DNA of 64,000 bases from Rhizobium leguminosarum bv. viciae USDA 2370 (GCF_002008365.1 NZ_MRDL01000025.1:186381-250380), one strand, 5' to 3'; positions 34,905 through 45,347 are shown, numbered from the stretch's first letter. Program-made: numbers and translations. Notes: a model not told the origin generated them from the sequence alone.

Positions 34905-36356
34905 TCAGCGAACGAGAATGTTCCTGAACTGCCACGGATCCTTGGTGTCGATATCCTCGGGGAAGAGGCCCGGACGGCCGTCGAGCGGGGTCCAGTCGGT
35001 GTAGTGGCCCTCGACCGGGCCGAGATAGGGCATCTGCACTTCGAGGCAGCGCTTGTAATCGATCTCGTCGGCTTCGACGATGCCGGCATTCGGGTTTTCC
35101 AGCGCCCAGACCATGCCGGCGAGGACGGCTGATGTGACCTGCAGGCCCGTGGCGTTCTGGTAGGGCGCGATGCGGCGGGTTTCTTCCAGCGACAGGCGCG
35201 AGCCATACCAGTAGGCATTCTTCTCATGGCCGTAGAGCAGGACGCCGAGTTCGTCGATGCCGTCCTCCAGCTCGTCCTCATCAAGAACGTGGTGGACCGG
35301 CTGCGGCGTGCCGCCATTGCCGAACATCTCATGCAGCGAGAGCACGGCGTCGTTAGCCGGATGGTAGGCATAGTGGCAGGTCGGGCGGAAGGTCACTTCG
35401 CCGTCCTTGTCGCGGACCGTGAAAAAGTCGGCGATCGAGATCGACTCATTGTGGGTGACGAGGAAGCCGTATTGCGGGCCGGGCGTCGGGCACCAGGTCC
35501 GCACGCGGGTGTTGGCGCCCGGCTGTTCCAGGTAGATCGCCGCCTTGTTGCCTTTCTTGTGCTTCTTGGCGTTCTTCGGCATCCATTCTTCATGCGTGCC
35601 CCAGCCGAGTTCGGCCGGCTGCAGGCCTTCAGAAATGAAGCCTTCGACCGACCAGGTGTTCCAGAAGACGTTGAGCGGCTTCGGATGCTTGGTACGCTGG
35701 GTATCGCGCTCGGCGATGTGGACGCCCTTGACGCCGAGCTTCTTCATTAGCTTTGCCCAGCCTTCGCGATCGTGCTGGTCCGGTTCTTCGAATTTGAGGC
35801 CGGTATCGTTGGCAAGGTTGACGAGCGCCTGCTTGACGAACCAGGAGACCATGCCCGGATTGGCGCCGCAGGTGGAGACGGCGGTGGCGCCGCCCGGGTT
35901 CTTCGCCTTTTCCTTGCGCATGGTTTCGCGCAGCGCATAGTTGGTGCGGTCGGCATTGCTCATGCCCTTGTCGAAATAGAAGCCGAGCCAGGGTTCGACG
36001 ACGGTGTCGATATAGGGAACGTCGAGTTTGCGGCAGAGCTTGATGATGTCGAGCGAGGAGGTGTCGACCGAGAGGTTGACGCAGAAACCCTGGCCTTCGC
36101 CTTCCGTCAGCAGCGGCTTCAGCAGTTCCTTATAGTTGTCCTTGGTGACATATTCCTTGATATGGCGAACGCCGTGCTTCTTCAGGATCTCCATGTCGGA
36201 AGGCTCTTCGCGCGGGTCAATGACGACCATCCGGCTCTTGTCGAATTTGAAATGGCGCTCGATCAGGGGCAATGTGCCGCGGCCGATGGAGCCAAAGCCG
36301 ATCATCACGATCGGACCGGTAATTTCGGCATATACCGGATAATTCTGTTCCGTCAT
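34905..36356 (-). CDS. hss: Homospermidine synthase
   Basis: The protein has 483 residues, the normal size for bacterial homospermidine synthase of the saccharopine-dehydrogenase-like superfamily. IVMIGFGSIGRGTLPLIERHF near residue 16 is the NAD-binding fold. GATAVSTCGANPGMVSWFVKQAL near 155-180 and EHWT-type segments (PAELGWGTHEEWMP) follow. The enzyme joins two putrescines, or putrescine and spermidine, to homospermidine in the cytoplasm; homospermidine is the main polyamine of many rhizobia. The 195 bases upstream hold no gene. Confidence 0.94.
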   Translation of the reverse strand: MTEQNYPVYAEITGPIVMIGFGSIGRGTLPLIERHFKFDKSRMVVIDPREEPSDMEILKKHGVRHIKEYVTKDNYKELLKPLLTEGEGQGFCVNLSVDTSSLDIIKLCRKLDVPYIDTVVEPWLGFYFDKGMSNADRTNYALRETMRKEKAKNPGGATAVSTCGANPGMVSWFVKQALVNLANDTGLKFEEPDQHDREGWAKLMKKLGVKGVHIAERDTQRTKHPKPLNVFWNTWSVEGFISEGLQPAELGWGTHEEWMPKNAKKHKKGNKAAIYLEQPGANTRVRTWCPTPGPQYGFLVTHNESISIADFFTVRDKDGEVTFRPTCHYAYHPANDAVLSLHEMFGNGGTPQPVHHVLDEDELEDGIDELGVLLYGHEKNAYWYGSRLSLEETRRIAPYQNATGLQVTSAVLAGMVWALENPNAGIVEADEIDYKRCLEVQMPYLGPVEGHYTDWTPLDGRPGLFPEDIDTKDPWQFRNILVR

Positions 36357-36551
36357 TCTTTTCTCCTGTGGAAGGGGACGAAGGCGTTCAGCCAGAGAAT
36401 TGTTTTGAAATTGCCGCAGAGAGTGCGAGGTGACCGGCTCTAACCATAAAACGACGTCACAATAAAGAGCATTGAGGGGGAAAGGCCAAATATCGAGCGG
36501 CGATAGAGGCCGGCGAAGCCGTCCTGGGATCGGCAGCCAGCATGGCTTGGC

Positions 36552-36932
36552 TTAACCGATGACGGTGCCCTGGTGGAAGAGCATGCGCCAATGCCCATCC
36601 TCTTCCAGCCGCCAGATGGAACTGCGCAGCGTTTGCCTTTCGCTTTCGTCGACGTCCGTGTAAATGGCGCGATAGGTGACTAGCGCGATATGCTCGGCAA
36701 GTCGTTGGGTTTCGAAATGCTCGCCGCGTGACGTTCCCGTCCGATGCTCGGCCAAAAGAGCGGGCACGATCATATCGAAGGTATAGAGCCGTCCGGAACT
36801 GCCGATTTCCCGGAAATCGCGAGAGAGCAGCGCAGTCAGCATCTCCCGCGAGGCGCGAACCGATGGGTCGAAGAGTTTTTCCTCGAGTTCTTTCAGATGG
36901 GCGGCGAGATCATCCACAATCGGCTCCTGCAA
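36552..36932 (-). CDS. DUF4440 / NTF2-like small protein
   Basis: The protein has 126 residues with an N-terminal helix (HLKELEEKLFDPSVRASREMLTALLSRDFREIGSSGRLYTFDMIVPAL) and beta strands ending in SSIWRLEEDGHWRMLFHQGTVIG. This is the SnoaL/NTF2-like fold. The function is unknown. It is the last gene of a tight operon after pabB, pabC and a YciI gene, 2 bases past the YciI stop. Confidence 0.75.
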   Translation of the reverse strand: MQEPIVDDLAAHLKELEEKLFDPSVRASREMLTALLSRDFREIGSSGRLYTFDMIVPALLAEHRTGTSRGEHFETQRLAEHIALVTYRAIYTDVDESERQTLRSSIWRLEEDGHWRMLFHQGTVIG

Positions 36933-36934
36933 AT

Positions 36935-37219
36935 TCAGCGCTTCAGGATTTCCAGTCCTTCGACCGCCGTCGTCACGGCTAGCTCGGTGATTTCGTATTC
37001 GGCGACGCCGTGGATGGTGAAGGGATCGGTGGCGACATAGGCCTCGACCGCGGCGCGATCGCCGATTGCGAGGATGACACCGCCGGTGCGCGGCACCTTG
37101 CGGCCGGAGGCGAGAAACCAGCCCTTGGCATACCCCTCCTTCACCCAGGCCATGTGCGGCTCCATGTGCCTGTCGGCTTCATCGTTGGATTTTACATAGG
37201 TGAGCGAGAGAATGAACAT
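36935..37219 (-). CDS. YciI-like protein
   Basis: The protein has 94 residues. MFILSLTYVKSNDEADRHMEPHMAWVKEGYAKGWFLASGRKVPRTGGVILAIG is the ferredoxin-like YciI fold with the conserved His (HMEPHMAWV) and GGVILA. Family members are dimeric, some with dehydrochlorinase activity, most unknown. The start codon lies 2 bases past the pabC stop, so it is translationally linked to the folate genes. Confidence 0.8.
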   Translation of the reverse strand: MFILSLTYVKSNDEADRHMEPHMAWVKEGYAKGWFLASGRKVPRTGGVILAIGDRAAVEAYVATDPFTIHGVAEYEITELAVTTAVEGLEILKR

Positions 37220-37221
37220 GG

Positions 37222-37851
37222 TCAGTTCCTGACGAGGTTTGCGCGGATCAGGCCGCGCAGCGAGTTGCCGATATAAAGCGTGCCGGCATCGAGATCGGCA
37301 AGCGCGAGGCGGCCGACGCGGGCCTGGCGCCGGCAGATGAGCTCGGTGCGCAGCACACCGGCGAGCAGGCCGCAGGAGATGGGCGGGGTGCGCAGGATGC
37401 CGGTTCCGTCGTCCAGGAAGATCGAGGTAATGGTACCCTCGCAGATTTCGCCGCGCTCGTTCAAAAGGATGACCTCATCGGCCTCATCAGGCCGATATTC
37501 GGCCCGCGCGGCCTCGTAGACGGCGCGGCGCGTGGTCTTGACGCGCAGCAGCCTGTCGGCGGAATTCAGACGGGTTTCGGCGAGGCGGGCGATCCAGGTC
37601 GTATCGGGCGCCAGCGGGAGGAAGGCGGCGCTCGTCACCTCGATCCGGCCTTGCGCATCGAAGGTCAGGCGGATGCGCAGCGGACCGGCAGCACCCGCAA
37701 CGGCTTCGTCGAGCTTGGCCGCCGCCTCGATCGGCTGCGGGAAGCCAAGGCGACGGGCGGAGCGGGAAAGCCGGGCGAGATGCAGCCGCAGCCGAATGAA
37801 GCCCTCGCCTGGCTGCCAGCGCAGCGTCTCGATCAGCGAAAAATCGATCAT
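37222..37851 (-). CDS. pabC: Class IV aminotransferase-family protein, likely aminodeoxychorismate lyase
   Basis: The protein has 209 residues from the ATG at 37851, which overlaps the pabB stop as ATGA; a start 12 bases upstream is possible. It is shorter than E. coli PabC (about 270) and the family's N-terminal part is reduced. The PLP lysine is likely in LLRVKTTRRAVYEAAR and the conserved E in EVILLNERGEICEGTITSIFLDDG is present; ISCGLLAGVLRTELI is the conserved phosphate-binding end. It should split aminodeoxychorismate into 4-aminobenzoate and pyruvate for folate synthesis. The pabB neighbour supports this strongly. Confidence 0.82.
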   Translation of the reverse strand: MIDFSLIETLRWQPGEGFIRLRLHLARLSRSARRLGFPQPIEAAAKLDEAVAGAAGPLRIRLTFDAQGRIEVTSAAFLPLAPDTTWIARLAETRLNSADRLLRVKTTRRAVYEAARAEYRPDEADEVILLNERGEICEGTITSIFLDDGTGILRTPPISCGLLAGVLRTELICRRQARVGRLALADLDAGTLYIGNSLRGLIRANLVRN

Positions 37852-39008
37852 CGCGCAATCCATTGGTCGCCGACGGCGAAGCGGGCCTTGAGCAGGCATT
37901 CCTCATATTCGGCCTCGGCGGTGGAATCGAAGACGATGCCGCCGCCGACATTGAATACGGCCCTGCCGCCCTCAAAAATCGTGATGGTGCGGATGGCGAC
38001 GGAAAAACGCATGGCGCCGGTGGGCGAGATCATGCCGATCGCGCCGCAATAGGCGTCGCGTGGGACATCCTCGAGCGCATGGAGAATTTCCATTGCCCGC
38101 ATCTTCGGCGCGCCGGTGATCGAACCGCAGGGGAAGAGCGCGGAGAAGATGTCATGGATCGAAAGATCGGGGCGGAGCCTTGCCTGCACATGGCTCACCA
38201 TCTGGTGGACGGTCGGATAGGTCTCGATGTCGAAGAGCTTCGGGACGTCAAGCGTGCCGACCTCGGTGATGCGGGAGATATCGTTGCGCAGGAGATCGAC
38301 GATCATGCGGTTTTCCGCTTGCGTCTTGATATCGCGGCGCATGGCCTCGATGATTTCGGCATCCTCGGCGGCGGTCGCGCCGCGTTTCGCCGTGCCCTTC
38401 ATCGGATGGGTCTCGATCCAGCCCTCTTCATCGGTGCGGAAAAAAAGCTCGGGCGACCGCGAAAGGATGACCGGACCGCCGAGATCGACCAGCGCGCCGT
38501 ATTTGACCGGCTGGCGTTCGATCAGCGACCAGAAGGCGGCACGGGGATCACCGTTCCAGCGGGCCCCGACCGGCATGGTGAGGTTCGCCTGATAGGCGTC
38601 GCCGAGCCGCAGGTGCTTATGGAGGCGGTCGAAGCGCTCCTTATATACAGGGAAATCCCAGGCGGCTTTCGGAGCGGTGAGGAATTCCTCGTTTTCGGGG
38701 CGCTGTTTTGGTTGGGCAAGCGGATGTGTATCCGGCTGTGGAGCGTCGAACACACCGAAACAGAGCAGCGGGGTTTCGCGATGTTCACCGGTGAAGGGAG
38801 CGAGTTTCTCTTCGAAGAGGTATCCGGCCTCATAGGCCATGTAGCCGGCAAGCCATTTGCCTGCGGTCTTGGCCTGCTCCATCCTGATAAGGCCTGCAAA
38901 GAACTCGGCGCGCGTCCTGGCAAGGATGATCTCTGCCGGCTCGGCAAAAAGCATCACCTGTCCGGTCGCGTCGTCGCGGAACAGAATATAGGGTTGGGTT
39001 TCGGCCAT
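37848..39008 (-). CDS. pabB: Aminodeoxychorismate synthase component I
   Basis: The protein has 386 residues from the ATG at 39008. It belongs to the chorismate-binding family. Visible core motifs are RSPELFFRTDEEGWIETHPMKGTAKRG, NRMIVDLLRNDISRITEVGTL, TVHQMVSHVQARLRPD, and FPCGSITGAPKMRAMEILHALE. The PIKGT-type motif (HPMKGTAKRG) with the lysine typical of PabB enzymes distinguishes it from anthranilate synthase TrpE, which has the PIAGT form. It makes 4-amino-4-deoxychorismate using ammonia from a glutaminase (PabA) encoded elsewhere. It leads the pabB-pabC-YciI-DUF4440 operon. Confidence 0.9.
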   Translation of the reverse strand: MAETQPYILFRDDATGQVMLFAEPAEIILARTRAEFFAGLIRMEQAKTAGKWLAGYMAYEAGYLFEEKLAPFTGEHRETPLLCFGVFDAPQPDTHPLAQPKQRPENEEFLTAPKAAWDFPVYKERFDRLHKHLRLGDAYQANLTMPVGARWNGDPRAAFWSLIERQPVKYGALVDLGGPVILSRSPELFFRTDEEGWIETHPMKGTAKRGATAAEDAEIIEAMRRDIKTQAENRMIVDLLRNDISRITEVGTLDVPKLFDIETYPTVHQMVSHVQARLRPDLSIHDIFSALFPCGSITGAPKMRAMEILHALEDVPRDAYCGAIGMISPTGAMRFSVAIRTITIFEGGRAVFNVGGGIVFDSTAEAEYEECLLKARFAVGDQWIAR

Positions 39009-39054
39009 CGGCGTCTTTTCTTGGAGTGCGATCTCCCTGGTCCGCCAGCCGGCG

Positions 39055-39078
39055 CCTCTCCCCGCTTGCGGGAAGAGG
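39055..39078. repeat. Short palindromic repeat CCTCTCCCCGC-TT-GCGGGAAGAGG
   Basis: An 11-bp imperfect inverted repeat with a TT loop lies between pepF and pabB and is followed by TTGGCGTGGGG. Elements of this form (CTCTCCCCGC/GCGGGGAGAG with a GGCG tail) are dispersed in many GC-rich alphaproteobacterial genomes. No second full copy is in the window. Confidence 0.5.
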
Positions 39079-39100
39079 TTTGGCGTGGGGACAGGGCTGA

Positions 39101-40957
39101 TCAGGCCGCTCGGTCCAACGCTTCCAACTCGTCGATCAGCCCTTCGATCATCGACAGGCCCTGGCTCCAGAACGACGGATCGGTGGCGTCGAGGCCGAAA
39201 GGCTTCAGCAGTTCCGAGTGATGTTTGGTGCCGCCGGCCCTCAGCAGTTCGAAATACTTCTCCTGGAAGCCCTTCTCGGCCTTCTGGTAGACGGCATAGA
39301 GCGAATTCACGAGGCAATCGCCGAAGGCATAGGCGTAGACGTAGAAGGGCGAGTGGATGAAGTGGGGGATATAGGCCCAATAGGTCTCATATCCCTCGGA
39401 AATGCTGATCGCCGGCCCAAGGCTTTCCGATTGAACAGAGAGCCAGAGTTCACCGATGTCGTCAGCTGTGAGTTCACCTGATTTGCGGGCGGTGTGGAGC
39501 TTGCGCTCGAATTCGTAGAAGGCGATCTGGCGCACGACCGTGTTGATCATGTCCTCGACCTTCTGGGCAAGCATCGCCTTGCGCTCGCGCGTGTCGGTGG
39601 TCTTTTGCAGAAGCGCGCGGAAGGTCAGCATCTCACCGAAGACGGACGCGGTTTCGGCAAGCGTCAGCGGCGTCTGGCACATCAGCGCCCCTTGCGCGCC
39701 GGCGAGAACCTGATGCACGCCGTGCCCGAGTTCGTGGGCGAGCGTCATCACGTCGCGCGGCTTGCCCATATAATTGACGAGCACATAAGGATGGGCCGAG
39801 GGAACCGTCGGATGGGCGAAGGCACCGGGCGCCTTGCCGGGACGGACCGGGGCGTCGATCCACTGTTCGTTGAAGAAGCGCCTGGCGATATCAGCCATCT
39901 CCGGGGCGAAATTGCTGTAGGCCGAAAGCACCGTGTCCTTCGCCTCCGGCCAGGAGATGATGGCGCTGGAGGTTTCCGGAAGGGGCGCGTTGCGGTCCCA
40001 GAAATTCATCTGTTCCATGCCGAGCCATTTCGCCTTCATCTTGTAATAGCGATGCGAGAGGCGGGGATAGGCTTCGCGGACGGCCGCGGCCAGCGCGTCG
40101 ACGACCTCGCGCTCGACGCGGTTTGCCAAGTGGCGGCTGTCGGCGATGTCCTCGAAGCCGCGCCAGCGGTCGGCGATCTCCTTGTCCTTGGCAAGCGTGT
40201 TGGTGATCAGCGTGAAGGTGCGGATATTCGCCTTGAAGGTTTCGGCGAGCGCCATGGCTGCCTTGCGTCGTGCCTCAGGATCCTTTTCCTGCAGCCTGTT
40301 CAGCGCCACTTCGAGCGGCACTTTCTCGCCATCGATGTCGTAGCGAAGTTCCGCCATGGTTTCGTCGAAGAGGCGGTTGAAGGCGGCGGCCGATGTCATC
40401 GACTTCTCGAGGAAGAGCTGTTCCAGCCTGTCGTCGAGCTGGTAGGGCTTGTCCTTCCTGAGGTCGAGCAGCCAAGGACGATAGTGCCCGGCGGCGGGGT
40501 CATTCGCCATGCAGGCGTCGACGACCGCGTCGTCGATGCGGTTCAGTTCCAGCGCGAAAAACAGGAGATGGCCGGAAAATTCGGTGATCTTGGCCTGTAC
40601 GTCGCCGTAAAGCTTGCCGTTTATCGGGTTGGTGGTGTCGGAGAAATAGGTGAGGCCGGCAAAGGAGCCGAGGCGGCCGATGATGTCGTCCAGCGCCTCA
40701 TATTCCTTCAGGGCCGCGCCGATGCCCTCAGCGCCGGTCTTCGTCGCCGCCTCAGTAAGTTTGCCCTTCCACTTTTCTTCAAAGGCGATTGCGGCCTTGC
40801 CGGCCTTTTCCATGTCGGCGACGAAGGCGGTGGAGGTCGCGGAGGGATAAAGATCCTGCAGCTTCCAGACCGGCAGATCGCCGAGCGCCGGGTCGGCGGC
40901 CCCAGCCGGTGCTGCTGCCGACAAATGAAGGCCGGCATGCGGGAGCGTGATTTTCAT
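39101..40957 (-). CDS. pepF: Oligoendopeptidase F (M3 metallopeptidase)
   Basis: The protein has 618 residues. LAHELGHGVHQVLAGAQG is the zinc-binding HExxH motif with its catalytic glutamate; the third ligand is in the following FGEMLTFRAL helix. The N-terminal half is the helical PepF lobe (WKLQDLYPSATSTAFVADMEKAGKAAIAFEEKWKGKL). The enzyme degrades peptides of about 7-17 residues in the cytoplasm. The first 15 residues, rich in Ala and Pro, are not a clear signal peptide. It is 92 bases downstream-facing from pabB, with a palindromic repeat between them. Confidence 0.93.
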   Translation of the reverse strand: MKITLPHAGLHLSAAAPAGAADPALGDLPVWKLQDLYPSATSTAFVADMEKAGKAAIAFEEKWKGKLTEAATKTGAEGIGAALKEYEALDDIIGRLGSFAGLTYFSDTTNPINGKLYGDVQAKITEFSGHLLFFALELNRIDDAVVDACMANDPAAGHYRPWLLDLRKDKPYQLDDRLEQLFLEKSMTSAAAFNRLFDETMAELRYDIDGEKVPLEVALNRLQEKDPEARRKAAMALAETFKANIRTFTLITNTLAKDKEIADRWRGFEDIADSRHLANRVEREVVDALAAAVREAYPRLSHRYYKMKAKWLGMEQMNFWDRNAPLPETSSAIISWPEAKDTVLSAYSNFAPEMADIARRFFNEQWIDAPVRPGKAPGAFAHPTVPSAHPYVLVNYMGKPRDVMTLAHELGHGVHQVLAGAQGALMCQTPLTLAETASVFGEMLTFRALLQKTTDTRERKAMLAQKVEDMINTVVRQIAFYEFERKLHTARKSGELTADDIGELWLSVQSESLGPAISISEGYETYWAYIPHFIHSPFYVYAYAFGDCLVNSLYAVYQKAEKGFQEKYFELLRAGGTKHHSELLKPFGLDATDPSFWSQGLSMIEGLIDELEALDRAA

Positions 40958-40997
40958 GGGCGCAATTCCTCTCCACTTTCATAACAGGTCTGATTGT

Positions 40998-41047
40998 CTA
41001 GCGCATCGGCCCGAAAATCGGAATCGCTTTTCGGAAAGCATGATGCG
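40998..41047. repeat. Palindromic repeat with CGCATC/GATGCG ends
   Basis: CTAGCGCATCGGCCCGAAAATCGG..CGCTTTTCGGAAAGCATGATGCG is a typical Rhizobium intergenic palindrome. It shares the CCGAAAA/TTTTCGG core and GCATGAT end with the element at 23751-23795. The rest of the pepF-regulator gap has no gene. Confidence 0.7.
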
Positions 41048-41267
41048 TTGATTGAAAGTGTTACAGCGACCTTTGCGCGCCTGAAAGACGCGCGGCGCTG
41101 TCAGCGTGCCAAGGCCCGGCATTGCGGGGCTTTCGGTGCATGAAAAGGCTCGCTTCGGCACGAAAACGACCCGTTGCAATTGTTAAAATGCAATTGTTTC
41201 TCAAAACTGGATGTTCAAGCCTTCCTGTCAGAGTGCGCTTTATGGTTTCGCATGAAGTGAGGCGACA

Positions 41268-42812
<1,545 letters not shown>

Positions 42813-42905
42813 GCGCTTTTCGTTAAGATTAAGGCAACCACGTTTTGTTACTAGTCATAAACCACTTGTTAGTGGTGCATTCACTATGTAAAGAAAAGGT
42901 TGATC

Positions 42906-42932
42906 ATGTGTGGCATTTTTGCCATCGTGTGA
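42906..42932 (+). CDS. Possible eight-codon leader peptide or relic (MCGIFAIV)
   Basis: AAAAGG lies before an ATG followed by seven codons and TGA, encoding MCGIFAIV, which matches the start of class II glutamine amidotransferases such as GlmS or NodM. No such domain continues in any frame. It is either coincidence, a relic, or a short translated leader 58 bases before the DUF882 gene. Confidence 0.2.
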   Translation: MCGIFAIV

Positions 42933-42990
42933 CCGCATTTGACAGTCATCTGAGACAGTACGGGACATTGTCTGTCTGACGGGGATCGAG

Positions 42991-44838
42991 TTGCCGAATC
43001 TGAATGGGAATTCCAAGCCTTCGCGCTTGAGCTGGCGTTTGTTGTGCGCCGACATTTGCGGAAAGGCAATAAGGACGGTAGCGGCCGCCCTTCTTGCGCT
43101 CGCGGTTTCCTCACCGGTATTCGTTGGTACGCCTTCGCAGGCAGCGGGCGACACCCGCAGTCTCAAGCTCTATTTCATTCATACCGGCGAAAAAGCCGTC
43201 ATCACCTACAAGCGTAATGGCAAGTTCGACCCCAAGGGTCTGGAGCAGCTGAACCGCTTCCTGCGCGACTGGCGCAAGAACCAGCCGACGAAGATGGATC
43301 CGCGCCTGTTCGACCTGATCTGGGAAGTCTATCGCCAGAGCGGTTCGAGGGACTACATCAATGTCGTCTGCGGTTTCCGTTCGCCGGGAACCAACGAGAT
43401 GCTACGCGGCCGCTCGCGCAATTCCGGTGTCGCCGAAAAGAGCCAGCATATGCTTGGCAAGGCGATGGACTTCTTCATTCCCGACGTCAAGCTGGCGACG
43501 TTGCGCGGCATCGGTATGAAGATGCAGGTCGGGGGCGTTGGCTTCTATCCGAAGTCGGGCTCGCCCTTCGTGCATATGGATGTCGGCGGCGTTCGCGCCT
43601 GGCCACGCATGAGCCGCGACGAGCTGGTTCGGCTTTTCCCGAACGGCAACACCATTCATATTCCGGCTGACGGCAAGCCGTTGCCGGGCTACCAGCAGGC
43701 GATGGCCGATTATAAGCGCCGCGCCAGCGGCACGCAGATCCAGATCGCCAGCGCTTCCGAATCGGAATCGCCGAAGCACAAGACGCTGTTTGAAGCGCTC
43801 TTTGGCGGCGGAGCGGACGAGCAGGAAGACGAGTCGGACGATTCCACGCCTGTTGCAGTTGCCAAGGCGACGCCGCCGAAGGCCGAGCCCGCCCCGGCCG
43901 AGCCGCAGCCGACCGAGGTCGCCGATCTGAATGCGCCGGTGCCGCAGGTTCGCCCGGCATTCAGCAACCAGCCGGCAGGCAGCGAAGTGGCGAGTGCGCT
44001 CGTCGCGCCGCCTTCGGGTAATGCTGCCCAGCAGGCTCTTGCGGCGGCCCTTCCGGCCGATCAGGCTCAGCCGCAGCAGTTCGCCGATCTTAGCGCCTAC
44101 AGCATTCCGGTTCCCTCGCTTCTCGGCCCGCGCCGCGCGCCTGGCGACGCCGAGGTCGCGTCGACCGATCCCGTGCTGACGGGCGCGAATGGACTGCCGG
44201 TACCGACGCCGATCGAACGCCCTTCCGTTGCCGAGAACCTTCTTGCCGCGGCCGATGCCGATCCGGAAGCAGAGGCCGACGAAGCCGATCAGGACGCACT
44301 GTCTCCTGCCGTGGCCGATGCGCTCGACCAGCAGCGGAACGAAGGGGAAAGCCAGATCGCATCGAAGGCGCCGCCGGTCACGGTGGAGCAGGCGATCAAC
44401 GCTGCGATGACGCAAAAGACGCCTGCCGCAAAGCCGCCGCTCGAGCTCGCAGCATTGGCACCGATGACCAAATCGGCAAGCTTTGGCGACAGCTTCGACG
44501 AACCGGCGGCCGAAAGCGCCGTGGCGCAAGGACTTCCCGCCAAGGGTGGTCGCCCGACGCAGAAGGAAGCCGCGGCAGCGGATGCCAGCCGCACGACGGT
44601 ACGCACCGAGCCGAAGCTGACGGAAAAGATGATTTCGCAGTGGGCGCTTACCAATGCCCGCCTGGAAATGGCCTCCAAGCAGGTCAAGGCGCCGCGGTTC
44701 GTCAGCCAGACGATGCGGGCTCAGCCGACCGCCGTCTATGCGGAGGGCTTCAACATCAAGACCGCTTCGGTCGATCCGGCCCGCTTCAGCGGCACGGCTG
44801 TAAACTTCATGGAAGTGCGCAAGTTCAACACGAACTGA
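42991..44838 (+). CDS. Exported DUF882 (M15-like, YcbK family) protein with long low-complexity tail
   Basis: The protein has 615 residues, read from a TTG at 42991. A signal-like segment (AIRTVAAALLALAVSSPVFVGTPSQA) lies near residues 26-50. The DUF882 domain (residues about 55-225) has RSLKLYFIHTGEKAVITYKRNGKF, VVCGFRSPGTNEMLRG, KSQHMLGKAMDFFIPD and SPFVHMDVGGVRAWPRM; the H/D/H residues in the last three resemble the zinc site of D,D-carboxypeptidases. The remaining 390 residues are Ala/Pro/Glu-rich and apparently disordered, with a conserved-looking end. It should act on murein in the periplasm. The start codon is the weakest part of the call. Confidence 0.82.
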   Translation: MPNLNGNSKPSRLSWRLLCADICGKAIRTVAAALLALAVSSPVFVGTPSQAAGDTRSLKLYFIHTGEKAVITYKRNGKFDPKGLEQLNRFLRDWRKNQPTKMDPRLFDLIWEVYRQSGSRDYINVVCGFRSPGTNEMLRGRSRNSGVAEKSQHMLGKAMDFFIPDVKLATLRGIGMKMQVGGVGFYPKSGSPFVHMDVGGVRAWPRMSRDELVRLFPNGNTIHIPADGKPLPGYQQAMADYKRRASGTQIQIASASESESPKHKTLFEALFGGGADEQEDESDDSTPVAVAKATPPKAEPAPAEPQPTEVADLNAPVPQVRPAFSNQPAGSEVASALVAPPSGNAAQQALAAALPADQAQPQQFADLSAYSIPVPSLLGPRRAPGDAEVASTDPVLTGANGLPVPTPIERPSVAENLLAAADADPEAEADEADQDALSPAVADALDQQRNEGESQIASKAPPVTVEQAINAAMTQKTPAAKPPLELAALAPMTKSASFGDSFDEPAAESAVAQGLPAKGGRPTQKEAAAADASRTTVRTEPKLTEKMISQWALTNARLEMASKQVKAPRFVSQTMRAQPTAVYAEGFNIKTASVDPARFSGTAVNFMEVRKFNTN

Positions 44839-44862
44839 GCCTGCCGATTACGGAATATCGAA

Positions 44863-44890
44863 AACCGCCGGAGCGATCCGGCGGTTTTTC
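44863..44890 (+). terminator. Intrinsic terminator of the DUF882 gene
   Basis: CCGCCGG pairs with CCGGCGG around a six-base loop, followed by TTTTTC. Confidence 0.85.
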
Positions 44891-44941
44891 TTTTTGCTGT
44901 TTCGGTGGAGCGAGATGGCCGTTCTGCCTTGCGCGCAAAAG

Positions 44942-44968
44942 AAAAGCCGCCGAAGAGCCCGGCGGCTT
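44942..44968 (-). terminator. Intrinsic terminator of gapR
   Basis: AAGCCGCCG pairs with CGGCGGCTT; on the minus strand the stem is followed by TTTTC and lies 25 bases after the gapR stop. Confidence 0.75.
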
Positions 44969-44992
44969 GTCGATATCGGCGATGTCGGCGGA

Positions 44993-45256
44993 TCAGCCTT
45001 CCGGCGGCGCCTCGATCATGCCGAGCGCGTGCAGATAGGTGTCGAGGATTGCTTCCTCTTCCATACGCTCCTGCTCGTCCTTCTTGCGCAGCGCCACGAC
45101 CTTCTTCAGGATCTTGGTATCGAAGCCCATTCCCTTGGCTTCGCCATAGACGTCCTTGATGTCGTCGGCGATGGTCTTCTTTTCTTCTTCCAGCCGTTCA
45201 ATGCGCTCGATGAAAGCGCGAAGCTGATCGCGGGCGACGCCATGAGCATCAGACAT
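44993..45256 (-). CDS. gapR: GapR-type nucleoid-associated protein (DUF2312)
   Basis: The protein has 87 residues. The family consensus is present through its whole length: [70 protein letters not shown]. It is a helical, coiled-coil-rich tetramer that clamps overtwisted AT-rich DNA ahead of forks and polymerases and stimulates gyrase and topoisomerase IV, as worked out for Caulobacter GapR. Lysines in the central helix contact DNA. It is monocistronic with its own terminator. Confidence 0.92.
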
Positions 45257-45347
45257 CGTGTTCTCCTGATTTTTCGGTGATCAATTTTGGATGCCAGTGA
45301 CTGCCGCGAAGCGGCGTCGTGGTCAAGCCTGTTCGCGGCCAGCCAAG

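Noticed and set aside
37863..39221. A 452-codon open frame opposite pabB
   Set aside because: Antisense to a gene with unambiguous PabB motifs; no ribosome site and no recognisable domain.
39494..40984. A 496-codon open frame opposite pepF
   Set aside because: Antisense to a gene with the HExxH motif; composition is typical of a GC-driven shadow.
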